From contig PWHR01000035.1 of NCBI GenBank assembly GCA_003554965.1, forward strand, positions 1 through 40,284: DNA of 40,284 nucleotides, read 5' to 3'. Origin of the DNA: Thermoplasmata archaeon (GTDB lineage: Archaea; Thermoplasmatota; Thermoplasmata; Halarchaeoplasmatales; Halarchaeoplasmataceae). Position 1 is the stretch's first letter. Every line of letters starts with the position of its first letter. The notes below the pieces were generated by a model. That model had not been told where the DNA came from and did not search any database. It saw only the letters and a list, made by a program, of their open reading frames with translations. The position numbers were made by a program, and so were the translations under genes. Positions 6,199-15,078 of the stretch are shown in pieces.

Positions 6199-6546
6199 AT
6201 GACATCCCAAGAGCTCTTCGAAAGAGTGATGAACGCGATAGACAAGATACGTGAGCCTGGAGAGAAACCAGAGGATGATCTTTATTCCCTGGATAAATTC
6301 GTTTGTGATCTATGTCAGGGAGTCAAAGAAAGAGAGGAGATCACCCAGTGTGGATTCTGCGGCAGATGGGTATGCCGAGATAAGGACCATGGGGAAAAGG
6401 ATTGCTGGAATGATGAACTTAAAGCCTGTGAAAGCTGCAGTGGGGTAATACAATTGGCTCGAAAAGAAGAGATTCAAGGGGAAACAGATTTAATAGAGGA
6501 AGATGATTTAGGTAATAAATCTACCGAGGCCGATGAAGATGAGTGA
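6199..6546 (+). CDS. Small zinc-binding protein, function unknown
   Basis: 115 residues. Eight cysteines and a histidine lie between about residues 35 and 80: CDLC, CGFC, CRDKDH, then a C...CESC pattern. This suggests two zinc sites in a RING/treble-clef-like arrangement. The tail is very acidic (EEDDLGN...TEADEDE). It is divergent from rlmE, with a TATA-like TTTTTAAT about 30 bp upstream and no ribosome-binding site, so it is probably leaderless. It overlaps the start of the next small membrane protein gene, and thrS follows. I do not recognise the family. Confidence 0.7.
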   Translation: MTSQELFERVMNAIDKIREPGEKPEDDLYSLDKFVCDLCQGVKEREEITQCGFCGRWVCRDKDHGEKDCWNDELKACESCSGVIQLARKEEIQGETDLIEEDDLGNKSTEADEDE

Positions 6547-6748
6547 CTTGGATGAAACTATAAAGAGTTTAGAATGGAATGAAAGGCTTAACGAAGTCAG
6601 GTTTGGAAGGAGAACTTTAGAAAGTGAAGAAGAAAAAAACATATTGGATATAGGTACGATAGAGATATTGATAACTTTTTTTGTCGGTCTTCTGTTCGGG
6701 CTGATAATAGGTACTATAGTCATCCCGACACTGACCGGCGTGATATGA
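6533..6748 (+). CDS. Small single-span membrane protein
   Basis: 71 residues from ATG 6533; a second ATG at 6539 is equally likely and overlaps the upstream stop as ATGAGTGA. The first ~42 residues are charged and the last ~29 form one hydrophobic helix (ILITFFVGLLFGLIIG and onward). This is a tail-anchor layout. It lies between the zinc protein gene and thrS, 11 bp before the latter, in one likely transcript. No family recognised. Confidence 0.65.
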   Translation: MKMSDLDETIKSLEWNERLNEVRFGRRTLESEEEKNILDIGTIEILITFFVGLLFGLIIGTIVIPTLTGVI

Positions 6749-6759
6749 AGGTGATCTAG

Positions 6760-8652
6760 ATGAAAATACTTCTGATACATTCGGATTATTTGAGATATCA
6801 GGTGAAAAAGAAAACACCTGTGGCGGAAGAGATAACCGACGAGATGAAAGACGGCGAGATGGAAGAGTGCTTATCTGTCTTTACAGCTGTTGAAGAGAGT
6901 GACGAAGGCAAAGTCGAGAAAGTGATTGAAAAAGGTGTGAAAGAGATAACAGACACTGCGGAGGAACTCGACGTAAAGAAGATAATGATCTATCCTTATG
7001 CGCACTTGAGCTCCGAGCTGGGCGATCCTGAAACTGCTGTAGATGTGTTGAAGGGTCTAGAGGACTCACTCAGCGAAGATTATAAGGTCCATAGGTCGCC
7101 GTTCGGATGGTACAAAGCTTTTCAACTCAGCTGTAAGGGACATCCTCTTTCTGAACTCTCTAAAGAGATAATGGTCGAAGAGGATAGCGAGGAAGAAGAA
7201 GTCATTTCAAAGGCTCTCGAAGCTGAAGAAACTTTAGAATCGAGATGGGGAGTCCTTGAAGAAGATGGTTCCTTTCACGAGGTCGAAATAGACGGGGATG
7301 AGGTAATAGGGTACGATTTTCAAGGCAATAAAGACCTAGAGGACTTCTTCGTTTACGAAGCGGGAAAGAAAAAGAAATCGGGTGAAAAATCACCTCACGT
7401 CGACCTGATGAGGAGACATGAATTGGTGGATTACGAATCTGGTTCAGATCCAGGAAACCTAAGATATTATCCAAAGGGTAGGATGATAAAAGGTCTACTA
7501 GAAGAATTCGTGAGTGAAAAGACCAGAGAATACGGTGCCATGGAGATCGAGTCACCGGTGATGTACGATCTCAATCATCCAACGTTGAAAAAGTATCTCG
7601 ATCGTTTTCCAGAGAGACAATATCAGATCGAAACTCCCGATAAGAGTGTCTTCTTGAGATTTGCGGCCTGCTTCGGTCAATTTTTGATGGGTCACGACAT
7701 GACCGTCTCTTACAGACAACTACCTGTAAGACTTTACGAACTGACTAGATATTCTTTCCGTATGGAACAGAGAGGAGAGCTCACCGGTTTGAGAAGACTG
7801 AGAGCTTTCACCATGCCCGACAGCCACGCTTTGTGTGGGAACATGAAGCAGGCCGAGGAGGAGATGATGACCAGGATGGACCTGGCTATCAATGTACTCG
7901 ACCAGATCGGTATAGAGCTGCCTGAAACTTTGGAATTGGGTATCCGGTGTACCGAGGACTTCTTTGAGGAAAATAAGGATCACCTGGTCGAAATAGTCAA
8001 GAATTACGGGAAACCCGCTCTGATAGAGATATGGGATGAACGTTTCTTTTACTATGTGATGAAATACGAGTTCAACTATATCGATAAGTTGGGAAGGGCC
8101 AGCGCATTGGTTACCGATCAGCTCGACGTAGAAAATGCGGAGAGGTACGGAATAACTTACGTAGACGAAGAAGGTGAAGAGAAACACCCCTATCTGCTCC
8201 ATCTCTCTCCTAGTGGTGCCATAGAAAGAGTGATCTTCACACTGCTGGAACAGGCGGGTATGCAGGAAGAAAGAGGCGACAAACCGACCTTCCCTTACTG
8301 GTTAGCACCAACACAGTTGAGATTCGTCCCCATATCCGACGATCAATTGGAATATGTTGAAGGATTGGAGAAAAAATTTGATCATGTCAGAACGGACATC
8401 GATGACACCGATAGGACTGTCGGGAAGAAGATCCGTCAGGCTGAGAAGGAATGGATACCTTTCGTGGCGGTCATAGGTCCAAAGGAGGTCGAAAGCGGAA
8501 AGCTCTCGGTCAGGATCAGAGGTGAAGAAAAGGAGAAAGAGATGGGAGTGGAAGAATTGAAAACATTACTGGAAGAAAAACAGGGCGGAATGGCCTTCAG
8601 AAGTTTACCACTGCCTAAATACCTTACCGATAGGCCGACCTTCGTAGGATGA
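6760..8652 (+). CDS. thrS: Threonyl-tRNA synthetase, archaeal type
   Basis: 630 residues. It charges tRNA-Thr. The N-terminus (MKILLIHSDYLRYQVKKKT) is the archaea-specific editing domain related to D-aminoacyl-tRNA deacylase, which removes mischarged serine. It replaces the bacterial TGS/editing domains. The class II catalytic core (about 240-520) shows motif 2 as RYSFRMEQ-RGELTGLRR, plus Cys in RFAACF and His in MPDSHAL as zinc/threonine ligands. The C-terminal anticodon-binding domain begins near QLRFVPIS. GGTGAT precedes the ATG. Length is normal for euryarchaeal ThrRS. Confidence 0.96.
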   Translation: MKILLIHSDYLRYQVKKKTPVAEEITDEMKDGEMEECLSVFTAVEESDEGKVEKVIEKGVKEITDTAEELDVKKIMIYPYAHLSSELGDPETAVDVLKGLEDSLSEDYKVHRSPFGWYKAFQLSCKGHPLSELSKEIMVEEDSEEEEVISKALEAEETLESRWGVLEEDGSFHEVEIDGDEVIGYDFQGNKDLEDFFVYEAGKKKKSGEKSPHVDLMRRHELVDYESGSDPGNLRYYPKGRMIKGLLEEFVSEKTREYGAMEIESPVMYDLNHPTLKKYLDRFPERQYQIETPDKSVFLRFAACFGQFLMGHDMTVSYRQLPVRLYELTRYSFRMEQRGELTGLRRLRAFTMPDSHALCGNMKQAEEEMMTRMDLAINVLDQIGIELPETLELGIRCTEDFFEENKDHLVEIVKNYGKPALIEIWDERFFYYVMKYEFNYIDKLGRASALVTDQLDVENAERYGITYVDEEGEEKHPYLLHLSPSGAIERVIFTLLEQAGMQEERGDKPTFPYWLAPTQLRFVPISDDQLEYVEGLEKKFDHVRTDIDDTDRTVGKKIRQAEKEWIPFVAVIGPKEVESGKLSVRIRGEEKEKEMGVEELKTLLEEKQGGMAFRSLPLPKYLTDRPTFVG

Positions 8653-8706
8653 TCACAATCGAATTCACACCAGGCCAAATGATCCTTCGGTGAATCTTCT
8701 TTATTC

Positions 8707-9852
8707 TTACAATTTTTTAGCCATATCTGTCTTTTCCCACGTAAATCCCGGTTCGTCTCTGCCGAAATGTCCATAAGCGGCAGTTCTTTTGTATATCGGC
8801 CTCAAGAGATCAAGATGATCGATTATCTTCGCTGGTTTTAGTGGGAATTTTTTTCTAGTGATATCTTCTATCTCCTTTTCTGAGAATTCATTTGTTCCAT
8901 AAGTATTGACCAATATGCTCGTAGGCTCTGGTACTCCGATAGCATAGCTGAGTTGCACTTCACATTTCTCGGCCAATCCGGCAGCCACTATGTTCTTGGC
9001 TACATATCTTGCCATGTAAGTTCCAGAACGATCCACTTTGGATGGATCTTTACCCGAAAAACATCCTCCTCCATGGCTTCCGTGACCTCCGTAGCTGTCA
9101 ACTATTATCTTTCTGCCTGTCAATCCCGTATCTGCTTGAGGTCCTCCGATCACGAATCTACCCGTTTCATTGATGTTGTAAGTTGTGTCTTCGTCCACCA
9201 TATCTCCACATATAGGGGTGATGACCTCTCTTTTGATATCTTCTTGGAGCTTTTCTCTTTTCACATCTGGATCGTGCTGGGCCGCGATGACCACATCGTC
9301 TATCCTAACGGCTTCAGTACCCTTGTATTCGACAGTAACCTGAGACTTACCATCTGGCCGGAGATAATTTAAAATGCCTTCTTTCCGAACTTTAGTGAGT
9401 CTTCTACACAGTTTATGAGCTAGTACGATAGGCATCGGCATCATCTCTTCCGTCTCGTCGGTTGCGTAACCGTACATTATGCCCTGATCTCCGGCACCTT
9501 GATCCTCCTTTTCTACTCCCCTAGCGATATCCGGGCTTTGAGAATGGATAGCGGTCATAACACCGCATGAATCCGCTTCAAATCCGTATTCGCGTTCGAT
9601 GTAACCTATATCTCTTATGGTCTCTCTTACCACGTCGTTTACGTCAACATAAGCTTGACTCGAGACCTCTCCGGCCACGAAAGCCAATCCATTCGTCAGT
9701 ATGGTCTCACAAGCCACTTTTGATTCTGAGTCCTGTTCTATAAGCTCATCTAAAATGGAATCGCTGATCTTGTCCGCCATCTTGTCCGGATGTCCCTCAG
9801 TGACGGATTCTGAGGTAAGATAATAATTTCTATCCCTTTTCCTTCTTCTCAT
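8707..9852 (-). CDS. metK: S-adenosylmethionine synthetase, bacterial type
   Basis: 381 residues. It makes SAM from methionine and ATP. The motifs are of the bacterial/eukaryotic family: [12 protein letters not shown] near the N-terminus (substrate/metal His and Asp), [34 protein letters not shown] for the phosphate-binding loop (listed here only as its key blocks GGCFSGKD and KVDRS), and the terminal GHFGR...TWEKTD. Most archaea instead use a distinct archaeal SAM synthetase, so this copy is probably horizontally acquired. GGAGAT lies before the ATG at 9852. It is divergent from lplA across 117 bp. Confidence 0.95.
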   Translation of the reverse strand: MRRRKRDRNYYLTSESVTEGHPDKMADKISDSILDELIEQDSESKVACETILTNGLAFVAGEVSSQAYVDVNDVVRETIRDIGYIEREYGFEADSCGVMTAIHSQSPDIARGVEKEDQGAGDQGIMYGYATDETEEMMPMPIVLAHKLCRRLTKVRKEGILNYLRPDGKSQVTVEYKGTEAVRIDDVVIAAQHDPDVKREKLQEDIKREVITPICGDMVDEDTTYNINETGRFVIGGPQADTGLTGRKIIVDSYGGHGSHGGGCFSGKDPSKVDRSGTYMARYVAKNIVAAGLAEKCEVQLSYAIGVPEPTSILVNTYGTNEFSEKEIEDITRKKFPLKPAKIIDHLDLLRPIYKRTAAYGHFGRDEPGFTWEKTDMAKKL

Positions 9853-9969
9853 GAATATCGATCTCCTTTCCTAAACGATATATCATTACCTTTATTTTAC
9901 TTTTGCCTGAACAGCTTTCAGGACAGTTAAAAAGAAAAGAATTAAATTTGAAAAGATAATCCGTACTCT

Positions 9970-10734
9970 ATGAAAGCTAGATACGTTCCACTGATAGAGG
10001 CAGGACCAGAAAGGCAGATGGCCATCGACGAAGCACTGCTCCGAACATACGATAAAGGCGGAAAAAAGCCTATTTTCCGTTTCTTCCGTTTCAAACCCTC
10101 TTCGATCACTTTGGGCTACACTCAATCTGTCGAAGATACCATCGATGAAGAGAAGTGCAGACAAGAAGGTATACCCTTTGTCAGGAGGGTAACTGGAGGA
10201 GGCACCGTATTTCACGATTATGATGGTGAGATCACTTATTCGCTTGTCACTGAGAAGTCCCATGATAACATCGAAAAGAGCTTTGAGAAGAACCTGCAGC
10301 CGATCATAGATACGTTGAAAAAATTGGGATTGGACGCGAAATTCAAACCCTACAACGATATACTCGTAGGGAAAAAGAAGATATCAGGAAGTGCGCAAAG
10401 AAGAGGTAAAAGAGGCATGCTCCAGCACGGGACCCTAATGTACGCCACAGATCTGAAGAAGCTTTCGAAGATATTAAAACTTGATGAAGAGAAATTGAAG
10501 AAAAAAGGAGCCGAAAGCTTTTTGGACCTGGTCACTACTATAGAGGATGAAAAAGGAGAAACTCCTTCACCTGAAAAATTGATCGAGATGATGAAAGAGG
10601 AGTATGAGAAGCACTTTGGGGGAGAAGTGGAAGAAAAAACTCTCACTGAAGAAGAGAAGAAGTTGACCTCAAAATTTGAAGATAGATATTCTTCAAAAAG
10701 TTGGACATATGATAAGGAATGGGATCGATATTGA
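9970..10734 (+). CDS. lplA: Lipoate-protein ligase A family protein
   Basis: 254 residues. It is a member of the biotin/lipoate ligase fold that attaches lipoate or octanoate to E2/GcvH domains. Visible motifs are RRVTGGGTVFHD (about 74-85) for lipoyl-AMP binding, the catalytic-region Lys in NDILVGKKKISGSAQ, and QRRGKRGMLQHGT. It is close to the length of single-domain ligases, with a ~65-residue helical C-terminus. The next gene, overlapping by 16 nt, is a radical SAM protein resembling archaeal lipoyl synthases. That suggests octanoyl/lipoyl transfer followed by sulfur insertion. A TATA-like AATTAAATTT about 25 bp upstream implies a leaderless mRNA. Confidence 0.85.
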   Translation: MKARYVPLIEAGPERQMAIDEALLRTYDKGGKKPIFRFFRFKPSSITLGYTQSVEDTIDEEKCRQEGIPFVRRVTGGGTVFHDYDGEITYSLVTEKSHDNIEKSFEKNLQPIIDTLKKLGLDAKFKPYNDILVGKKKISGSAQRRGKRGMLQHGTLMYATDLKKLSKILKLDEEKLKKKGAESFLDLVTTIEDEKGETPSPEKLIEMMKEEYEKHFGGEVEEKTLTEEEKKLTSKFEDRYSSKSWTYDKEWDRY

Positions 10735-11645
10735 ACAACGATGAAGCTATAAGGGTATCTTACGGCACGGCACAAGTCCTAGATCTAAAACCGGGCAGGA
10801 GCAAAGAAGAACCCACGACTGCCTACTGTCTGCTACCCGGAAAAATATGCAGAGGAGGATGTACTTTCTGCCCTCAGTCGAGAGGTGAGGAGAAGTGGTT
10901 GTCTAGGGTCTCATGGCCCCTTTATGAGATCGAAAAGTTGAAAGATAGGCTGAAGGATTCTGAGCTCTCTAGGATCTGTCTCCAATCTCCCGATATCCCT
11001 GACTATGAAGATCGTTTAAAGGCACTGGTGGATGAACTCGAGTGCACCGACAAACCTATCTCCATTTCAGCACCACCTCTTGAAGAAAAAACACTTGAAG
11101 AGTTGAAGGATCCTGTGGACAGGATCGGAATAGGTTTGGATGCTGCCACAGATCACCTTCGTAAAGAGAAAAAGCCGAACTACGATCCCTTGGTATTTTG
11201 GAATTATCTAGGTAAGGCAGTCGATATCTATGGTAAAAAACAAGTCACCGCACACCTCATAGTTGGGCTGGGAGAGAGTCTTGAGGAGTTAGGGACCGCT
11301 GTTAACAAGGCGATAAAAGTCGGAGCGAATGTCTCTCTATTCTCTTATACGAATGATGGAGAAAAGGCGGATCTTATTCACTACCGCAGAGCTCAATTAC
11401 TGACAGCACTGTTGGAAGATGGTCTAAAAGTTGATGAGGCGGTAAAGCTCGTTTCAGATGATCCAAAAAGAGCTTTTGAAGAGGTCGATGCTAAAGAGAC
11501 TTTCCAGACAATAGGATGCCCTGGATGCAATAGACCTTATTATACTTCCTCTCCCGGCAGCGAACATAGAAACTTTCCTAGAGAGCCCGCTAAAGAAGAG
11601 ATAAGAAAGATAAAAGAAGATATCGTTTCAGGAGATAGAGATTGA
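10719..11645 (+). CDS. Radical SAM protein, lipoyl synthase-like (LipS1/LipS2 type)
   Basis: 308 residues. The [4Fe-4S]/SAM motif CRGGCTFC (CxxxCxxC) lies near residue 44. The TIM-barrel-like middle has the GIGLDAATD and LIVGLGESLEE blocks. The C-terminus has GCPGCNRPYYTSSPG, extra cysteines that could hold an auxiliary cluster. The family (biotin synthase-related radical SAM) includes LipS1 and LipS2, two-component lipoyl synthases known from Thermococcus. Which of the two this is I cannot tell, and no second radical SAM gene is in the window. Overlap with lplA supports a role in lipoylation. The family is firm; the specific reaction is inference. Confidence 0.72.
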   Translation: MGSILNNDEAIRVSYGTAQVLDLKPGRSKEEPTTAYCLLPGKICRGGCTFCPQSRGEEKWLSRVSWPLYEIEKLKDRLKDSELSRICLQSPDIPDYEDRLKALVDELECTDKPISISAPPLEEKTLEELKDPVDRIGIGLDAATDHLRKEKKPNYDPLVFWNYLGKAVDIYGKKQVTAHLIVGLGESLEELGTAVNKAIKVGANVSLFSYTNDGEKADLIHYRRAQLLTALLEDGLKVDEAVKLVSDDPKRAFEEVDAKETFQTIGCPGCNRPYYTSSPGSEHRNFPREPAKEEIRKIKEDIVSGDRD

Positions 11646-12268
11646 TCATGGACCCCATAAATAAGACCATAAGGGCATACGATAAGATAGCGGAAAGGTA
11701 CTGTAAGAGGACCAAGGAAGAGGGCGATAGAGATTTTCAAAAAGAGATGCTACTTAAGACCTTGAGTCACTTACCTGATGATCCCAGGGTTATAGATCTT
11801 GGGTGCGGAGACGGAAGAGATACTGAGTACATGAGAAAAAAAGGAGTCGATGTAGTCGGTATAGACCTCTCTAAAAGCATGATATCTCTGGCTAGAAGCA
11901 AATATCCTAGATGTACATTCATCCACTCTGATATGAGGGAAACGGTGTTTCCAGAAGATACCTTTCATGCAGCCTGGGCAAACGCCTCATTGATAAATCT
12001 TCCTAAATCAGAACTATCCCATGTAGAAAAGGAAGTGTACCGGATCTTGGAGCCAGAAGGAATTTTTGCCTTCAGCTTCAAAGAGGGAGAAGGAGAGGGC
12101 TTCGAGACCAGCGTTATCGAGGAACATGAGAGATACTGTTCATACTACACATTGGAAGAGATCAGAAAAAAGATGAATCTTTTCGACATATTCCACAGTG
12201 AAGAGAGTCCTAACAAGATATTCGGCGAGAAGTTCATTTACTGCTGGGGAAGAGCTCGAGGTCGATAG
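11642..12268 (+). CDS. Class I SAM-dependent methyltransferase
   Basis: 208 residues. The SAM-binding motif I is VIDLGCGDGRDTEYM (about 50-64), followed by VVGIDLSKSM (motif II acidic residue) and a later FHAAWANASLINLP segment. The fold is that of UbiE/methyltransferase-11 proteins; the substrate is unknown. The TTG at 11642 overlaps the upstream stop and has GGAGAT at 5-nt spacing; the ATG at 11648 is an alternative. It is third in the lplA-radical SAM-methyltransferase transcript. Confidence 0.85.
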   Translation: MIMDPINKTIRAYDKIAERYCKRTKEEGDRDFQKEMLLKTLSHLPDDPRVIDLGCGDGRDTEYMRKKGVDVVGIDLSKSMISLARSKYPRCTFIHSDMRETVFPEDTFHAAWANASLINLPKSELSHVEKEVYRILEPEGIFAFSFKEGEGEGFETSVIEEHERYCSYYTLEEIRKKMNLFDIFHSEESPNKIFGEKFIYCWGRARGR

Positions 12269-12278
12269 TACTTAACTA

Positions 12279-12947
12279 TCATAGGAAAAATTGGAATGGT
12301 CCGAGGTAATATCCTGCAGCCAAGGTTCCTACAATTAGTCCGGCCAATATCAGGTAATTTTTGAAGCTCCATGCGAATATTTTTCTTCCATCTAATGGTC
12401 CCAGCGGCAGAAGATTGAAACCTCCGATGAACAGATTAACGAAGGAAACTGCCGAAAGTATCCAGGGCAGTCCAAAAACCGTTATACCTGAGAAGGCGGT
12501 CAGGATCGAAGCTATCAAAAACACAGCCCCGACAGCCCAATTGGTCGCGGGACCGGCGGCACTGATCTTTCCGTTCTGCTCACGGGTTATATACCCTCTT
12601 ATCATCACCGCACCAGGGGCGGCGAAAACAAATCCAAATAAACTGAAGAGTAGAGCCAACATCAGACCCCACCTCCACATCCTGAACTCCGCCCAACAGC
12701 CGAACTTTCTAGCTATCTTGCGGTGGGCTAACTCGTGAAAAACAAAAGCGGTACCTACAGAGAGGAGTGAGATGCCCAAGGTGATTAAAAATCCCAAAGT
12801 GAAGAAATCAGCTCCGTATATTCCTCCAGAAAAAGCTATCGCAAAAGCAAGAGTCAGTACACCTAAAGCTATCCCGAGGTGTCTTTTTTCAACCTTGCTC
12901 ATCCCTTCTCTTCTTCTATAGTCGATGCGGGTATAAGGCCTACTCAT
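12279..12947 (-). CDS. Site-2 protease-like M50 membrane metallopeptidase
   Basis: 222 residues, about six hydrophobic segments. The zinc motif HELAH is in FHELAHRKIARKFG (about residue 71), and the third ligand is in NLLPLGPLDGRK (about 180-191). Both are hallmarks of intramembrane M50 proteases. Length matches the minimal archaeal family without PDZ or CBS domains. ATGA overlap with the upstream DHH gene shows translational coupling. It is the last gene of the nop10-PAC2-DUF835-DHH-M50 series. The substrate is unknown. Confidence 0.88.
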   Translation of the reverse strand: MSRPYTRIDYRRREGMSKVEKRHLGIALGVLTLAFAIAFSGGIYGADFFTLGFLITLGISLLSVGTAFVFHELAHRKIARKFGCWAEFRMWRWGLMLALLFSLFGFVFAAPGAVMIRGYITREQNGKISAAGPATNWAVGAVFLIASILTAFSGITVFGLPWILSAVSFVNLFIGGFNLLPLGPLDGRKIFAWSFKNYLILAGLIVGTLAAGYYLGPFQFFL

Positions 12948-14281
12948 CTTTTGACCACCTCATCTATGAAGAGTTTTTTGACTTTTTCCACCGCTTCTCT
13001 TTTCGTTTCGAATCGTTTCAGATCCACTTGACCACCTGCCGCGTGTTGGTGTCCTCCTCCTTGCCCCCATTCTGAATATATTTTTTTCATAACTTTCCCT
13101 ATATTTATCTGCATATCCTTACTTCGAGCCGACATATGTATTTTATCGTCTTTTATCCCGTAAACCAACACTGTCATGATATCGCGTTCTCTAAGCAGAA
13201 AATCAGCTATCTGGGGAAGGTCATCTCTGTGGTATATCTTCTCGGAAAAAGCTGTTAAGACAGTATCGTGCACCTCTCTATTCGATAGAGCTATACCCAT
13301 AGCATCCATAGTTTCAGGATAGATAGAAGGTTCTTTCAATATATCCAAAATGTCTTCATCGGCCAAAGCCGAAAGATATGCTATCGCCTTGTGATCTGCA
13401 GTAGATATATTTTTTGTGTAATCGTGAGTATCGACCTTTATGCCCGTCAATAAGGCAGAGGCTAGTAATGGTTTGATCCTCATATCAAGATTTTGAAGAT
13501 GTTTGGTCATGATGGTGGAAGTAGCTCCCACATCGTTCCTTATTTCGTTGTATTCCCCAGCCGTTATATCTTTGCTGGTGTAGTGATGGTCTATGATGAT
13601 ATCAGGTTCTAAGTTTTCGGGTAAAACGTTGTTGACAGATGGTTTAGCGTTGTCCAACAGAGCTATCTTTTGATGGCGATCCAACACCTCTCCTACGTCT
13701 GAACTATCGATCCTTTTGATGTCAAAACCTGTGTTCTTAAGAAGTACTTCGTTCTCCGGATGTCCTACCGAACCACCAAAATACGTGACAGCTTCTACTC
13801 CCTCACTTTCACATATCTCCTCGAAGGCCATGGCGGAAGCTATCGCATCGGGATCGGGATTATCATGTAGGAAAACCGCAATTTTTCCATTGGTGGATGC
13901 GATCACTTCCTCCAACTCTTCACTCTTCCTTTTCATCATCATTCTATCGATCTTTCTGAACAGAGATCCTACCAGTTCCTCTTTTTTACACAGAACATGA
14001 ACAGACCCAAGTTCTTCCGCTTCTTTATCTTCAACAAGAGCTATCTGAACTATGTCAGGATCTAATTTTTTGACTTTCTCACTCAATTTTAGAAGATTCA
14101 AGGACTCAATTTCTAGATAAACGAGGATTTCTATATCTTGAAGGTTATCTTTGACGAATCCTATCAATCCTTCAAGGTCTTTTTTAGATGGGTTGAAAGA
14201 CCTGATATCTTCTTCCTTTTTTTTACCGATCTTTTCGATCTCATCTAGGAGAGCAGGAGAACCATAGAAGATATACATCAT
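12944..14281 (-). CDS. DHH/DHHA1 phosphoesterase with N-terminal Rossmann-like domain
   Basis: 445 residues. Residues ~1-120 look like a nucleotide-binding, TrkA-N-like domain (MYIFYGSPALLDEIEKIG...). The DHH domain follows, with HDNPDPDA (metal ligands), LLDNAKPS and IIDHHYTS. The DHHA1 domain ends with GQGGGHQHAAGG. Family members cleave short RNA, pAp or cyclic dinucleotides. The preserved DHH and GGGHxxAAGG motifs indicate an active enzyme, but the substrate is not determinable. ATGA overlaps at both ends couple it to the DUF835 gene upstream and the M50 gene downstream. Confidence 0.88.
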   Translation of the reverse strand: MMYIFYGSPALLDEIEKIGKKKEEDIRSFNPSKKDLEGLIGFVKDNLQDIEILVYLEIESLNLLKLSEKVKKLDPDIVQIALVEDKEAEELGSVHVLCKKEELVGSLFRKIDRMMMKRKSEELEEVIASTNGKIAVFLHDNPDPDAIASAMAFEEICESEGVEAVTYFGGSVGHPENEVLLKNTGFDIKRIDSSDVGEVLDRHQKIALLDNAKPSVNNVLPENLEPDIIIDHHYTSKDITAGEYNEIRNDVGATSTIMTKHLQNLDMRIKPLLASALLTGIKVDTHDYTKNISTADHKAIAYLSALADEDILDILKEPSIYPETMDAMGIALSNREVHDTVLTAFSEKIYHRDDLPQIADFLLRERDIMTVLVYGIKDDKIHMSARSKDMQINIGKVMKKIYSEWGQGGGHQHAAGGQVDLKRFETKREAVEKVKKLFIDEVVKR

Positions 14282-15042
14282 CTCATACTTCCTTTAGAGG
14301 GAAAGGTCTTGTCGAACTCTCCTTTCATCTTTTCCAAGAACTTTTCATCCACCGCGCTCCCGGCCACAGATGTGACAAGACAGCCTTCATTTTCCTGTAT
14401 CTCGTCTTTTATGAAATGGAGTAACTTCAATACTTTGCCTTCGTCATTGTAATTTATTAGAAAGGGTATGCCGGAAAAAAGTACGACAGCCATTTCATTA
14501 GAACTCAAAAAATTACCGATGATCTGAGACAGACCAGATAGATCTCCTGGTGAGACTTTTTTGATTTCTACCTTGGATTCCTGCTCTTTGACCCTGTTCT
14601 GTCTAGAAAGCCAGACGAACTTTGAACCTTCGACCAGTGAGGTGGCATCTTCTAGTTCGCTCAATACTTTGTCAGGAGACTCTCTGACTATGAAAAGGAT
14701 CGGGATACCGCATCTTATCACCTCACTGAGAACAGTCAATGCATCCTTAGGCCTGTTTTCGATAAAAAGATAAGCATCTCCAGGGTACCATGGTAAATCT
14801 CTCTTTGGGGTTTCACCTCTTTCGATCTCTTTATCCTCAAATGAAATCATCTCTGGATCTTCTTTCAACTCCTCTCTCTTGGATTCGACCTCGTGGTAGA
14901 GTGTGCCTATCCTACTCTCGACCCTGCTCTTCAAGTCCCATCCATCGTAGCGTGAAATGAGGCTTTCGACGTCTTTCCAAGCTTCTTTTTGACCCTCTTT
15001 ATAGCCTTCAATATATATCTTTATTTTCTTATCTTCGTCCAT
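14278..15042 (-). CDS. DUF835 domain protein
   Basis: 254 residues. About 70 N-terminal residues are charged and helical. The remainder matches the archaeal DUF835 pattern: PGDAYLFIENRP, the IPILFIVRESPDKV strand, FVWLS with the characteristic Trp-Leu-Ser, then PGDLSGLSQIIGNFL and VVLFSGIPFLINYN. DUF835 is often found at the end of archaeal signalling proteins; its function is unknown. It is third in the nop10-led series, 36 bp after PAC2 and overlapping the DHH gene. Confidence 0.8.
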   Translation of the reverse strand: MDEDKKIKIYIEGYKEGQKEAWKDVESLISRYDGWDLKSRVESRIGTLYHEVESKREELKEDPEMISFEDKEIERGETPKRDLPWYPGDAYLFIENRPKDALTVLSEVIRCGIPILFIVRESPDKVLSELEDATSLVEGSKFVWLSRQNRVKEQESKVEIKKVSPGDLSGLSQIIGNFLSSNEMAVVLFSGIPFLINYNDEGKVLKLLHFIKDEIQENEGCLVTSVAGSAVDEKFLEKMKGEFDKTFPSKGSMR

Positions 15043-15078
15043 GAAGCCTCACCTTTAAAGGAGGAAGAAGTTCGATCC

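Noticed and set aside
7202-8202. Long minus-strand frames within thrS (and similar antisense frames in other genes)
   Set aside because: They lie wholly inside well-identified genes and lack ribosome-binding sites or recognisable motifs.
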